Source: Paenibacillus algorifonticola
GTDB lineage: Bacteria; Bacillota; Bacilli; Paenibacillales; Paenibacillaceae
Assembly (NCBI RefSeq): GCF_000971975.1
Contig: NZ_LAQO01000044.1
Location: forward strand, 1 to 64,000
DNA: 64,000 nt
Direction: 5' to 3'
Below the pieces are notes generated by a model. That model saw nothing but the letters and a program-made list of their open reading frames with translations, did not search any database and was not told the DNA's origin. This document shows positions 52,610 through 60,134 of the stretch, piece by piece. A program made the translations under genes and the position numbers. Within the stretch, counting starts at the first letter, position 1. Every line of letters begins with the position of its first letter.

Positions 52610-53370
52610 TGATTATACGCAAATCCGAATCGGAGCTGCGCTATATGAGAGAAGCAGGCAGAATTGTTGCGGATGCACATCGGTTGATGGCGAGGTCGGT
52701 GAAGCCGGGTATTACTACCCTTGAGCTTGATCAACTAGCTGAAGACTACATTCGCAGTCAAGGAGCCGTGCCTTCTTTTAAAGGTTACAATGGTTTTCCC
52801 GCCAGCATTTGCGCTTCTGTAAATGACGAGCTGGTACATGGTTTTCCAGGACCTCGGAAGTTGAACGAAGGCGATATTATTAGTATCGATATCGGAGCGC
52901 AGTACAATGGCTATCATGGCGATTCTGCATGGACCTACGCGGTTGGCGCAGTAACGCCTGAAGTACAAAGGCTGCTGGATGTAGCGGAACAGTCGCTTTA
53001 TGCGGCCGTGAATCTCATCCGTCCGAATGAGAAGCTATTTACGATATCCCATGCTGTTCAACAAGTTGTCGAAGCGGCTGGCTTCTCGGTTGTACGCGAA
53101 TTTGTTGGTCATGGAATTGGAGCGAAGCTTCATGAGGAGCCGCAAATTCCGAACTATGGTATGCCAGGTCGCGGACCGAAGCTTGAGCCGGGAATGGTGC
53201 TTTGCATCGAACCTATGGTGAACATCGGTGAACGATATGTCCGCACGCTTGAAGACAATTGGACGGTCGTAACGGAAGACGGCTCGATGTGTGCTCATTT
53301 TGAGCATACGGTTGCCGTAACGGAGAATGGTTTTGAAATTTTGACGCTTTCGAAGCCACAGGCGGAATGA
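52609..53370 (+). CDS. map: Methionine aminopeptidase, type I
   Basis: MetAP removes N-terminal methionine from new proteins. The 253-aa enzyme has the five metal ligands of the family: D and D in SIDIGAQYNGYHGDSAWTY, H in VGHGIGAKLHEEPQIPNYG, and E in LCIEPMVNIG and HFEHTVAVTE. It starts by overlap with the adk stop (TAATG). Confidence 0.97.
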   Translation: MIIRKSESELRYMREAGRIVADAHRLMARSVKPGITTLELDQLAEDYIRSQGAVPSFKGYNGFPASICASVNDELVHGFPGPRKLNEGDIISIDIGAQYNGYHGDSAWTYAVGAVTPEVQRLLDVAEQSLYAAVNLIRPNEKLFTISHAVQQVVEAAGFSVVREFVGHGIGAKLHEEPQIPNYGMPGRGPKLEPGMVLCIEPMVNIGERYVRTLEDNWTVVTEDGSMCAHFEHTVAVTENGFEILTLSKPQAE

Positions 53371-53377
53371 GCCAGAG

Positions 53378-53659
53378 ATGGATAAGTTCCCGCAGGTAGG
53401 CCAAATTGTCAAAGTGCTTCGGGGCAAGGATGAAGACAGCTACGCGGTCGTCATATCCATCATTGACGAGCGTTTCGTTATGATTGTAGATGGCGATAAG
53501 CGGCGCTTCGACTCGCCGAAGAAGAAGAACGTTCTGCATCTCGAGTTACAGCCTGTGATAAGCAGCGAAGTTGTAAACAGCTTGCTTGAATCAGGCAGGG
53601 TGACCAATACCAAGTTACGTTATGTTATACAGAAGTTTGCACATGCGAAAGGAGAATGA
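53378..53659 (+). CDS. KOW-domain RNA-binding protein
   Basis: This 93-aa protein has an N-terminal KOW/SH3-like part (GQIVKVLRGKDEDSYAVVIS) and a basic end. It is the small L14e-like KOW protein found between map and infA in Bacilli. It probably binds RNA or the ribosome; function unproven. The ribosome site is weak, so coupling to map, 7 nt upstream, is likely. Confidence 0.85.
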   Translation: MDKFPQVGQIVKVLRGKDEDSYAVVISIIDERFVMIVDGDKRRFDSPKKKNVLHLELQPVISSEVVNSLLESGRVTNTKLRYVIQKFAHAKGE

Positions 53660-53662
53660 CGG

Positions 53663-53878
53663 TTGGCTAAGGAAGACATCATTGAGGTCGAAGGTACGGT
53701 GATTGAACCGTTGCCGAATGCCACATTCAAGGTGGAGCTGGAGAACGGTCATCAAATTCTCGCACATGTTTCCGGTAAGCTCAGAATGCACTTTATTCGT
53801 ATTCTGACAGGAGACAAGGTGGTTATACAGTTATCGCCTTATGATTTAACAAAAGGGCGCATCACCTATCGTAAGTAG
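53663..53878 (+). CDS. infA: Translation initiation factor IF-1
   Basis: IF-1 binds the 30S A site at initiation. The 71-aa OB-fold product starts MAKEDIIEVEGTVIEPLPN and has RMHFIRILTGDKVVIQLSPY. The start is TTG at 53663, with AAAGGAGA at good spacing; it lies in the usual map-infA-rpmJ order. Confidence 0.97.
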   Translation: MAKEDIIEVEGTVIEPLPNATFKVELENGHQILAHVSGKLRMHFIRILTGDKVVIQLSPYDLTKGRITYRK

Positions 53879-53922
53879 GCCGCATTGCGGTTTGCGAGCG
53901 AAAGATTCGGGAGGTAATCACA

Positions 53923-54036
53923 ATGAAGGTTAGACCTTCGGTTAAGCCGATTTGCGAAAAATGCAAAGTCATTCGTCGCAAAGGCAACGTTATGGTGATT
54001 TGTGAAAATCCGAAACACAAACAAAAACAAGGATAG
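53923..54036 (+). CDS. rpmJ: 50S ribosomal protein L36
   Basis: This 37-aa protein is MKVRPSVKPICEKCKVIRRK, followed by a C...H zinc pair (VICENPKHKQ). It is the zinc-binding form. The ATG follows GGGAGG. Confidence 0.97.
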   Translation: MKVRPSVKPICEKCKVIRRKGNVMVICENPKHKQKQG

Positions 54037-54054
54037 AAGGAGGGATAACGGCCT

Positions 54055-54423
54055 ATGGCACGTATAGCTGGTGTAGACTTGCCGCGTGATAAGCGCGTCG
54101 AAATCGCTCTGACATACATTTTCGGTATTGGCAAAGTGACTTCACAAAAAATCTTGAGCACAACTGGCGTTAACGCGGACACTCGTGTTCGTGATTTGAC
54201 AGAAGATGAGCTTGCGAAAATTCGTGAAGCAATTGACAAAACAGTTAAAGTGGAAGGCGACCTGCGTCGTGAAATTTCGCTTAACATCAAACGTCTGATT
54301 GAAATCGGATGTTACCGTGGTGTTCGTCACCGTCGTGGTTTGCCTGTTCGCGGTCAACGCACGAAAACAAATGCGCGTACGCGTAAAGGTCCTCGTCGGA
54401 CTGTAGCTAACAAAAAGAAATAA
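54055..54423 (+). CDS. rpsM: 30S ribosomal protein S13
   Basis: S13 contacts P-site tRNA and the 50S subunit. The 122-aa product has RIAGVDLPRDKRVEIALTYI and GVRHRRGLPVRGQRTKTNAR. The ATG follows GAAGGAGGG. Confidence 0.98.
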   Translation: MARIAGVDLPRDKRVEIALTYIFGIGKVTSQKILSTTGVNADTRVRDLTEDELAKIREAIDKTVKVEGDLRREISLNIKRLIEIGCYRGVRHRRGLPVRGQRTKTNARTRKGPRRTVANKKK

Positions 54424-54442
54424 GAAGAGGTGAAATAGGATA

Positions 54443-54838
54443 ATGGCAAAACCGAAAAAAGTCGTTCGTACAAAACGTCGTGATCGGAAAAATATTGAGT
54501 CAGGCGTCGCTCACATTCGCTCGACATTCAATAACACGATTGTTACAATTACGGACCCTCACGGCAATGCAATCTCTTGGGCAAGCTCCGGTAACATGGG
54601 TTTCAGAGGTTCGCGTAAAAGCACGCCTTTCGCAGCTCAAATGGCAGCTGAAACTGCAGCTAAAGCAGCAATGGAACATGGCATGAAAACCGTTGAGGTT
54701 ATGGTTAAAGGTCCAGGCGCTGGTCGTGAAGCAGCTATTCGTTCGCTTCAAGCAGCAGGTCTTGAAGTTAACCTGATTAAAGACGTTACTCCAGTGCCTC
54801 ATAACGGATGCCGTCCACCAAAACGTCGTCGCGTATAG
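54443..54838 (+). CDS. rpsK: 30S ribosomal protein S11
   Basis: S11 lies on the platform near the mRNA exit. The 131-aa product has STFNNTIVTITDPHGNA and PHNGCRPPKRRRV at the end. The ATG follows AAGAGGTGA. Confidence 0.98.
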   Translation: MAKPKKVVRTKRRDRKNIESGVAHIRSTFNNTIVTITDPHGNAISWASSGNMGFRGSRKSTPFAAQMAAETAAKAAMEHGMKTVEVMVKGPGAGREAAIRSLQAAGLEVNLIKDVTPVPHNGCRPPKRRRV

Positions 54839-54964
54839 TTGGATCCACTGTGGTATCAAATGACAGCAACTTGTGAATAATGGTTGTGAAGGTTTGGCAT
54901 ACTACGAGATTTGACTTAAGATACGGTATGGTAACGGAGCGACGTTTGAAGGAGGGTACTATTA

Positions 54965-55909
54965 GTGATTGAGATCGAAAAGCCGAAAATCGAGACCGTG
55001 GATTTGAACGAGGATGGGACTTACGGACGGTTCATTGTTGAGCCGCTCGAGCGTGGCTACGGCACGACGCTTGGAAATTCGCTTCGCCGAATTTTGTTGT
55101 CGTCTTTGCCAGGTGCAGCTGTTACTTCCGTTCAGATCGACGGAGTGCTTCACGAGTTCTCTACAGTTCCAGGAGTGATGGAAGACGTAACTGAAATCAT
55201 TCTGAACCTGAAGGGCCTCTCGTTGAAAATCCACTCCGATGAAGAGAAGGTTTTGGAAATCGACGCTGAAGGCGAAGGAATCGTTACGGCGGGCGATATT
55301 CGTGCTGACAGCGATGTCGAGATTTTGAACCCTGATCTTCACATCGCCACCTTGGCCTCCGGCGCGCGGCTCCATATGCGTGTTTTTGCTAATCGGGGAC
55401 GCGGATATGTGCAAGCGGACCGTAACAAAAGGGAAGATCAACCGATTGGAGTTATCCCGGTTGATTCGATTTACACGCCAATTACACGTGTAAATTACAG
55501 TGTGGAGAATACTCGTGTTGGTCAAGTGACTAACTATGATAAGCTTACGCTGGAAGTTTGGACTGACGGCAGTATTCGTCCGGAAGAGGCTGTAAGCCTC
55601 GGCGCTAAAATCTTGACTGAGCATTTGGATCTGTTCGTTGGCTTGACTGACGAAGCTAAAGATGCCGAGATTATGGTGGAGAAGGAAGAAGACAAAAAAG
55701 AGAAAGTTCTGGAGATGACTATCGAAGAACTCGATCTTTCCGTACGTTCATACAACTGCTTGAAGCGTGCAGGAATCAACACCGTTCAAGAGCTGATTAC
55801 GAAATCCGAAGAGGACATGATGAAGGTTCGCAACTTGGGCCGCAAGTCGCTTGAGGAAGTTCAAGAGAAGCTGGAAGAGCTGGGTCTTGGCCTGCGCATG
55901 GAAGAGTAG
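54965..55909 (+). CDS. rpoA: RNA polymerase subunit alpha
   Basis: Alpha initiates polymerase assembly and its C-terminal domain contacts UP-elements and activators. The 314-aa protein has an N-terminal dimer domain with YGTTLGNSLRRILLSSLPGA. The C-terminal domain has LDLSVRSYNCLKRAGINTV, then the helix-hairpin-helix LGRKSLEEVQEKLEELGLGL. GTG 54965 follows GAAGGAGGG. The 126-nt spacer from rpsK could hold a promoter; none is clear. Confidence 0.98.
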   Translation: MIEIEKPKIETVDLNEDGTYGRFIVEPLERGYGTTLGNSLRRILLSSLPGAAVTSVQIDGVLHEFSTVPGVMEDVTEIILNLKGLSLKIHSDEEKVLEIDAEGEGIVTAGDIRADSDVEILNPDLHIATLASGARLHMRVFANRGRGYVQADRNKREDQPIGVIPVDSIYTPITRVNYSVENTRVGQVTNYDKLTLEVWTDGSIRPEEAVSLGAKILTEHLDLFVGLTDEAKDAEIMVEKEEDKKEKVLEMTIEELDLSVRSYNCLKRAGINTVQELITKSEEDMMKVRNLGRKSLEEVQEKLEELGLGLRMEE

Positions 55910-55951
55910 CATCAATTAGTCTAGACTACAGGCAAGGGAGGGAAAATCAAG

Positions 55952-56317
55952 ATGGCATATCAAAAACTAGGCCGTAACGCTAGCGCGCGGAAAGCATTGT
56001 TCCGTGACCTCGTTACTGACCTTTTCCTTTATGAGCGTATTCAAACAACGGAAGCAAAAGCGAAAGAGGTTCGTTCGATCGCTGAAAAGCTGATCACGAA
56101 AGCGAAGCAAGGCGACTTGCACGCTCGTCGTCAAGTAGCAGCTTACGTGCGTCGTGAAACAATCGATGGAGAGCAAGATGCAATCCAAAAATTGTTCTCG
56201 GAGCTGGGCCCCCGTTACTCGGAGCGTCCGGGCGGATACACGCGGATTTTGAAACTAGGACCTCGCCGTGGCGACGCTGCGCCAATGGTATATTTGGAAC
56301 TGGTAGACCGCGCGTAA
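55952..56317 (+). CDS. rplQ: 50S ribosomal protein L17
   Basis: L17 is a late 50S component. The 121-aa protein begins MAYQKLGRNASARKALFRDL and ends with GAPMVYLELVDRA-like residues (GDAAPMVYLELVDRA). The ATG follows AAGGGAGGG. It is the last gene of the alpha operon. The ECF-transporter genes usual after it in many Bacilli are absent. Confidence 0.98.
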   Translation: MAYQKLGRNASARKALFRDLVTDLFLYERIQTTEAKAKEVRSIAEKLITKAKQGDLHARRQVAAYVRRETIDGEQDAIQKLFSELGPRYSERPGGYTRILKLGPRRGDAAPMVYLELVDRA

Positions 56318-56323
56318 CATGAG

Positions 56324-56355
56324 AAAGGGTGGACCCTCGAGGCCACCTTTTTTTA
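56324..56355 (+). terminator. Alpha operon terminator
   Basis: AAAGGGTGG pairs with CCACCTTTT, with an inner CC/GG around a CTCGAG-containing loop, and the arm runs into seven T. Confidence 0.9.
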
Positions 56356-56368
56356 TTTGCTGGTTTTT

Positions 56369-56580
56369 GTGAGGGCGAGGATGTTGTGGCTTCGCGTCGG
56401 CTGATGGTAGTATGAGGCTTTGGGCGGGGCGGGCGTTCCGTGAAAGATTTGGGCTTACGATCAGACAACAAAGACGAACGCTGCGCTTCTCCAGCCCAAA
56501 CCTTTCACTCCACTCCCGTCCCCACTCCAAAGCACTTCACACTACCACCCATCCTCGCTTCGCCAGCCCCTAGCCCTCAC
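56369..56580. repeat. Long imperfect inverted repeat (about 90-nt arms)
   Basis: The left arm (56369-56455) and right arm (56493-56580) are inverted copies. Matching blocks include GTGAGGGC/GCCCTCAC at the outer ends, TGGTAGT/ACTACCA in the middle and TTTGGGCT/AGCCCAAA at the inner ends; GTGAAAG/CTTTCAC also pairs. The apex is about 37 nt. It has no protein-coding signal. It may be a decayed MITE, a REP-like unit or a structured RNA. Confidence 0.8.
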
Positions 56581-56582
56581 AA

Positions 56583-57068
56583 GCCGCAAATAAACGCGGC
56601 ATGAGGGCCGAAAAGGCAGTAGACATAGTGTGCCCCATTACTACTGCACACTATGTCTGCCAAACTGCCGGCTGCTCAGCTTTGCATAGAGCCGCAGTGG
56701 CACAGTTAGCTGCCAGCAGTTGCCGCGAAGCAGGCGCTGCCGTGCAGCTCTTGTGTCGATGCAGAATATATAGCAGCATCGACAACAGAGGCGCTCATGC
56801 AGCAAATGCATGAGCGTGCCTTGGCTATTCTGAAGCGAGTATTAGAAGCTGAGGATTTCATTCTCTGCTTCTAATTAGCCTCATGAAGGCTAACGTGCTG
56901 GTGCTCAAGCTGAGAGTTGTCATTCCATGCTGCCCATGATGATGGGCAGAGGGATGACAGCGGGGAATAGCAGGCAGTTGCTGGGGAGACTAGTGACGCA
57001 GGTTGCTCGCTAACTTCCGGGTGTCCAGAGGGACGGCAGTTCCTCGGAATCCCCCTTACGAAGGGGGA
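56583..57068. repeat. Array of consecutive stem-loops upstream of truA
   Basis: In order: GCCGC/GCGGC (56583-56600); AGACATAGTGTGC/GCACACTATGTCT (56621-56658, 13 bp); TGTCGATGC/GCATCGACA (56754-56784); CGCTCATGC/GCATGAGCG (56792-56816); ATTAGAAGC/GCTTCTAAT (56841-56875); TAGCCT/AGGCTA (56876-56892); TGTCATTCC/GGGATGACA with inner CTGCCCAT/ATGGGCAG and a GATG loop (56918-56959); CCCCCTT/AAGGGGG (57051-57067). None has a T run, so they are not ordinary terminators. No convincing gene lies in 56318-57265. Confidence 0.8.
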
Positions 57069-57083
57069 CTTAGGGGGTTGGAA

Positions 57084-57255
57084 AGCCTTTGAAGGTCTGG
57101 TAGAAGCTCTTGAGGGTTTGGGTAGACGCCTTTGAAGGTTTGGTAGAAGCTCTTGAGGGCTTGGGGATAGAGGCCTTTGAAGGTTTGGGTAAGGCCCTTG
57201 AGGGTTTCGGGATAGCTTTTGAAGGCAGGGTAGAACCCCTCTCGAGGGTTTGGGA
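57084..57255 (+). repeat. Eight degenerate 21-24 bp palindromic repeats
   Basis: Cores of the type CCTTTGAAGG or CTCTTGAGGG occur eight times, with core starts at 57089, 57110, 57132, 57153, 57177, 57198, 57219 and 57242 (spacings 21, 22, 21, 24, 21, 21, 23). AAGG- and GAGGG-type cores alternate, giving a 43-bp higher period. The last core, CCCTCTCGAGGG, is nearly a perfect palindrome. The array ends just before the truA ribosome site (GGGAGGAA). In-frame reading through it gives a 7-residue periodic peptide, but no good start precedes it. Confidence 0.8.
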
Positions 57256-57265
57256 GGAATTCCAC

Positions 57266-58024
57266 ATGCGAAATATTGCAGTAAAGGTTAGCTATGATGG
57301 GGCGCGCTTTAATGGCTTCCAATCTCAGTTGGAGCCGCATCTCAGAACGGTGCAGCAGGAGATTGAGAAGGCGCTAAGAGCGCTTACGGGTGAAGAGATT
57401 CATATTATTGGCTCGGGCCGGACAGATGCAGGCGTTCATGCTATGGGCCAAGTATTTAATTTTCATACCGAATCCGTTATTCCCGCCGAACGCTGGGCCA
57501 TTGCGCTGAATACGAGGCTGCCAAAGGATATTGTTATTTTGGAGGCGTATGAGGTGCCGGAGCAATTTCATTCACGCCGCTCTGCAAAGCGGAAAACCTA
57601 TCGGTATTCGATAGATCGTGGGAAATTTCCCGATGTGTTCACGCGTCACTATTGCTTTCATTATCCGATGCGCTTAAATGCTGAGGCAATGGCAGAGGCG
57701 CTGCCCTATCTTATAGGCGAGCATGATTTTACTTCTTTTACATCCATTCATTCGACGAAGCCGCATCATATAAGAACGATTTATGAGGCGTATTTTGAGC
57801 AGCAGGGCAGCAAGCTTCATATGTACGTGACCGGCAACGGTTTTTTGTACAATATGGTGCGGGTTATTATGGGGACACTGCTGTGGGTAGGACAAGGCAA
57901 GCTGAAGCCGGAAGATATGAAGCGCATATTAGAGGGCAAAAGCAGGTCTTTGGCTGGCCCAACTGCAATGCCTCATGGCCTTACGCTGGTCGAAGTTGAA
58001 TATCCCGATGAACTAAGAAGTTAA
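57266..58024 (+). CDS. truA: tRNA pseudouridine(38-40) synthase TruA
   Basis: TruA isomerises uridines 38-40 in the anticodon arm of tRNAs. The 252-aa product begins MRNIAVKVSYDGARFNGFQS, with the catalytic aspartate in GSGRTDAGVHAMGQV and the C-terminal RMIMGTLLWVGQGKL-type segment (VRVIMGTLLWVGQGKL). ATG 57266 follows GGGAGGAA; the longer in-frame form from TTG 57110 would add repeat-encoded residues and has no ribosome site. Confidence 0.96.
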   Translation: MRNIAVKVSYDGARFNGFQSQLEPHLRTVQQEIEKALRALTGEEIHIIGSGRTDAGVHAMGQVFNFHTESVIPAERWAIALNTRLPKDIVILEAYEVPEQFHSRRSAKRKTYRYSIDRGKFPDVFTRHYCFHYPMRLNAEAMAEALPYLIGEHDFTSFTSIHSTKPHHIRTIYEAYFEQQGSKLHMYVTGNGFLYNMVRVIMGTLLWVGQGKLKPEDMKRILEGKSRSLAGPTAMPHGLTLVEVEYPDELRS

Positions 58025-58208
58025 TCGTACAAACTGCTTGCTTTAGGCCACTTTTTATAGTAATATATAACTTGTGCTTTCTTAGTGGCTATCCCACAGC
58101 CCCGACTGAGATCGTCACAAACTTGGCAGCAATAAATGATATAAATCGAACGGAAACGTTCTTTGATAAAATTAAATTTTAAATGTAAGCGAATGAAGGA
58201 GGATCTCC

Positions 58209-58646
58209 ATGCGTACCACCTATATGGCTAAGCCAAATGAAGTTGAACGTAAATGGTACATCATTGATGCGGAAGGTAAAACCCTCGGTCGTCTAGCAAG
58301 CGAAGCAGCTAGCTTGATCCGTGGCAAGCACAAGCCGCAATTTACACCTCACGTTGATACAGGCGATTTCGTTATCGTAATCAACGCTGAAAAAATCGTT
58401 CTGACAGGTAAAAAACTGACAGACAAAATGTACTACCGTCACTCGATGTACTCCGGTGGTCTGAAAGTAACACCGGCTAACGTTATGATCGACAAAAAGC
58501 CTGATCGCGTTATCGAACTGGCTGTTCACGGCATGTTGCCGAAAACACGTCAAGGTAACAAAATGAAGCTTAGACTTAAAGCATACGCTGGTTCGGTACA
58601 TCCGCACCAAGCACAAAATCCTGAAGTTTACGAACTTCGCGGGTAA
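58209..58646 (+). CDS. rplM: 50S ribosomal protein L13
   Basis: L13 is an early-assembly protein. The 145-aa product begins MRTTYMAKPNEVERKWYIID, the family start, and ends HPHQAQNPEVYELRG. The ATG follows GAAGGAGGAT. The 184-nt leader before it may hold an L13-leader element, but I cannot prove the fold or a promoter by eye. Confidence 0.97.
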   Translation: MRTTYMAKPNEVERKWYIIDAEGKTLGRLASEAASLIRGKHKPQFTPHVDTGDFVIVINAEKIVLTGKKLTDKMYYRHSMYSGGLKVTPANVMIDKKPDRVIELAVHGMLPKTRQGNKMKLRLKAYAGSVHPHQAQNPEVYELRG

Positions 58647-58666
58647 TTAAAGGGGAGGACAGTTTC

Positions 58667-59059
58667 ATGGCTCAAGTGCAATACTATGGAACGGGTCGTC
58701 GTAAACACTCTGTTGCACGTGTACGTCTCGTGCCAGGTGAAGGACGAATCATCATTAACAAACGTGATATCAACGAATACTTCGGTTTGGAAACATTGAA
58801 ACTTATCGTTAAACAACCGCTTAACCTGACAGAAACGCTTACGCAATATGATGTATTGGTTATTGCTAACGGCGGCGGTATGTCCGGCCAAGCAGGCGCT
58901 ATCCGTCATGGTATCTCCCGCGCTCTACTTAAAGTAGACGCTGAATACCGTCCAGCTCTGAAACGCGCTGGATTCCTGACTCGTGACCCACGTATGAAAG
59001 AGCGTAAAAAATACGGTCTTAAAGCGGCTCGTCGCGCGCCACAATTCTCGAAACGTTAA
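58667..59059 (+). CDS. rpsI: 30S ribosomal protein S9
   Basis: S9 reaches P-site tRNA through its C-terminal tail, ending in KR (RAPQFSKR). The 130-aa product has YYGTGRRKHSVARVRLVPGE. The ATG follows GGGGAGGAC, 20 nt after rplM. Confidence 0.98.
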   Translation: MAQVQYYGTGRRKHSVARVRLVPGEGRIIINKRDINEYFGLETLKLIVKQPLNLTETLTQYDVLVIANGGGMSGQAGAIRHGISRALLKVDAEYRPALKRAGFLTRDPRMKERKKYGLKAARRAPQFSKR

Positions 59060-59074
59060 TCTATTGTTTTACAG

Positions 59075-59102
59075 CCCCTGGCCTTCTAGCCGGGGGTTTT
59101 TT
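59075..59102 (+). terminator. rplM-rpsI terminator
   Basis: CCCC, T, GGC pair with GCC, G, GGGG (with one T-G pair) and run into six T. Confidence 0.85.
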
Positions 59103-59150
59103 GTTGTTTATTGAAGCCATAAAAGGCTCTGAAAAAACCAACCTGATGAT

Positions 59151-59230
59151 TTGACAGCAAATAGGGCCATGAAAATACTGGTTTTGAAGGCGGGACAAGC
59201 GGAAGAAGCGTGCTTGGAGCCCGTTTTTTT
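59151..59230 (+). promoter_or_regulatory. Promoter followed at once by a terminator hairpin
   Basis: TTGACA (59151-59156) and AATACT (59174-59179) are 17 bp apart. From the expected start near 59186, a hairpin forms at 59191-59223: CGGG with CCCG and CAAGC with GCTTG. Seven T follow. The transcript would be only about 45 nt. It may be a small RNA or part of a control region for cysH; inference. Confidence 0.5.
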
Positions 59231-59273
59231 GTATAATAAATAAACTTTAATTCATTTTGGAGTAAACTAGATA

Positions 59274-59302
59274 TTGAAGATTGTGAGTGGACGACGTATA
59301 AT
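59274..59302 (+). promoter_or_regulatory. cysH promoter
   Basis: TTGAAG (59274-59279) and TATAAT (59297-59302) are 17 bp apart, 52 bp before the cysH start. Confidence 0.8.
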
Positions 59303-59354
59303 TAGACTTAAATACAGATCAATATACTTGGAATTGATACGGAGGAATAAAACG

Positions 59355-60050
59355 ATGAATCTTTTTGAGAAGGAAGCCCTTATTGCCAAGCAAGCTGTTG
59401 AGCTGGAAAATGCAACGCCAGAGGAGATTATTGCGTTTGCTGTTGCAACATTCCCTAATCTTACTTTTGCCTGCAGCTTCGGTGCAGAGGATGTTGTGCT
59501 CGTTGATATGCTTCAGAAGGTTAGTCCGACAACAGACATTTTCTACCTGGATACAGATTTTCACTTTAAAGAAACGTATGAGACTCGCGATCGCATGATC
59601 GAGCGTTACCCAGGAATTCCGTTTGTAGAAGTGAAGCCGGAAATTACACCGGAGCAGCAAGCTGCGCAATATGGTGAAGAGCTGTGGAAGACAGATGCCA
59701 ACCAATGCTGCGGCATTCGGAAGGTAGAGCCGCTTACGCGGATTTTGTCCCAATACGAGGCATGGATTACGGGTATCCGTCGCGATCAAGCGCCAACACG
59801 TGCCAACGCGAAAAAAATTGAGTATGATACAAAATTCGGATTGGTTAAGTTTAACCCGATTGCACATTGGACAACTGAAGATGTATGGAACTACATCCGA
59901 GAAAATGATGTCATCTACAATCCGCTTCATGATCAAAACTATCCGAGCATTGGCTGCGAATATTGCACACGTCAAGTTATGCCGGGTGAAGATCCGCGTG
60001 CTGGACGTTGGGCAGGACAAGAAAAAACAGAGTGCGGCTTGCATAAATAA
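59355..60050 (+). CDS. cysH: Phosphoadenylyl/adenylyl-sulfate reductase (APS-type)
   Basis: CysH reduces activated sulfate to sulfite. The 231-aa product has the PP-loop-type sulfate nucleotide-binding fold (ACSFGAEDVVLVDML), the iron-sulfur cysteines CCGIRK and CEYC, and the ECGLH active-site cysteine. The CC/CxxC pattern marks the APS-type enzyme, which needs no CysC. ATG 59355 follows GGAGGAATAAAACG; the earlier in-frame codon at 59274 lies in the promoter. The next gene is sat. Confidence 0.95.
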   Translation: MNLFEKEALIAKQAVELENATPEEIIAFAVATFPNLTFACSFGAEDVVLVDMLQKVSPTTDIFYLDTDFHFKETYETRDRMIERYPGIPFVEVKPEITPEQQAAQYGEELWKTDANQCCGIRKVEPLTRILSQYEAWITGIRRDQAPTRANAKKIEYDTKFGLVKFNPIAHWTTEDVWNYIRENDVIYNPLHDQNYPSIGCEYCTRQVMPGEDPRAGRWAGQEKTECGLHK

Positions 60051-60134
60051 TCGGTAATGAAGAAGGCTAGGCAGCATGAGAAGCCAGATGATAAAGATGG
60101 CGGACTGTGTACTATTTTTGGGAGGGCAATGATA

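Noticed and set aside
56601..56813. 70-residue frame MRAEKAVDIV...
   Set aside because: It lies across the stem-loop array, has no ribosome site, and its content (alanine, cysteine runs) follows the hairpin bases.
57056..57340. Minus-strand repeat peptide opposite the truA array
   Set aside because: It is the mirror of the palindromic repeats and runs into truA. No start signal.
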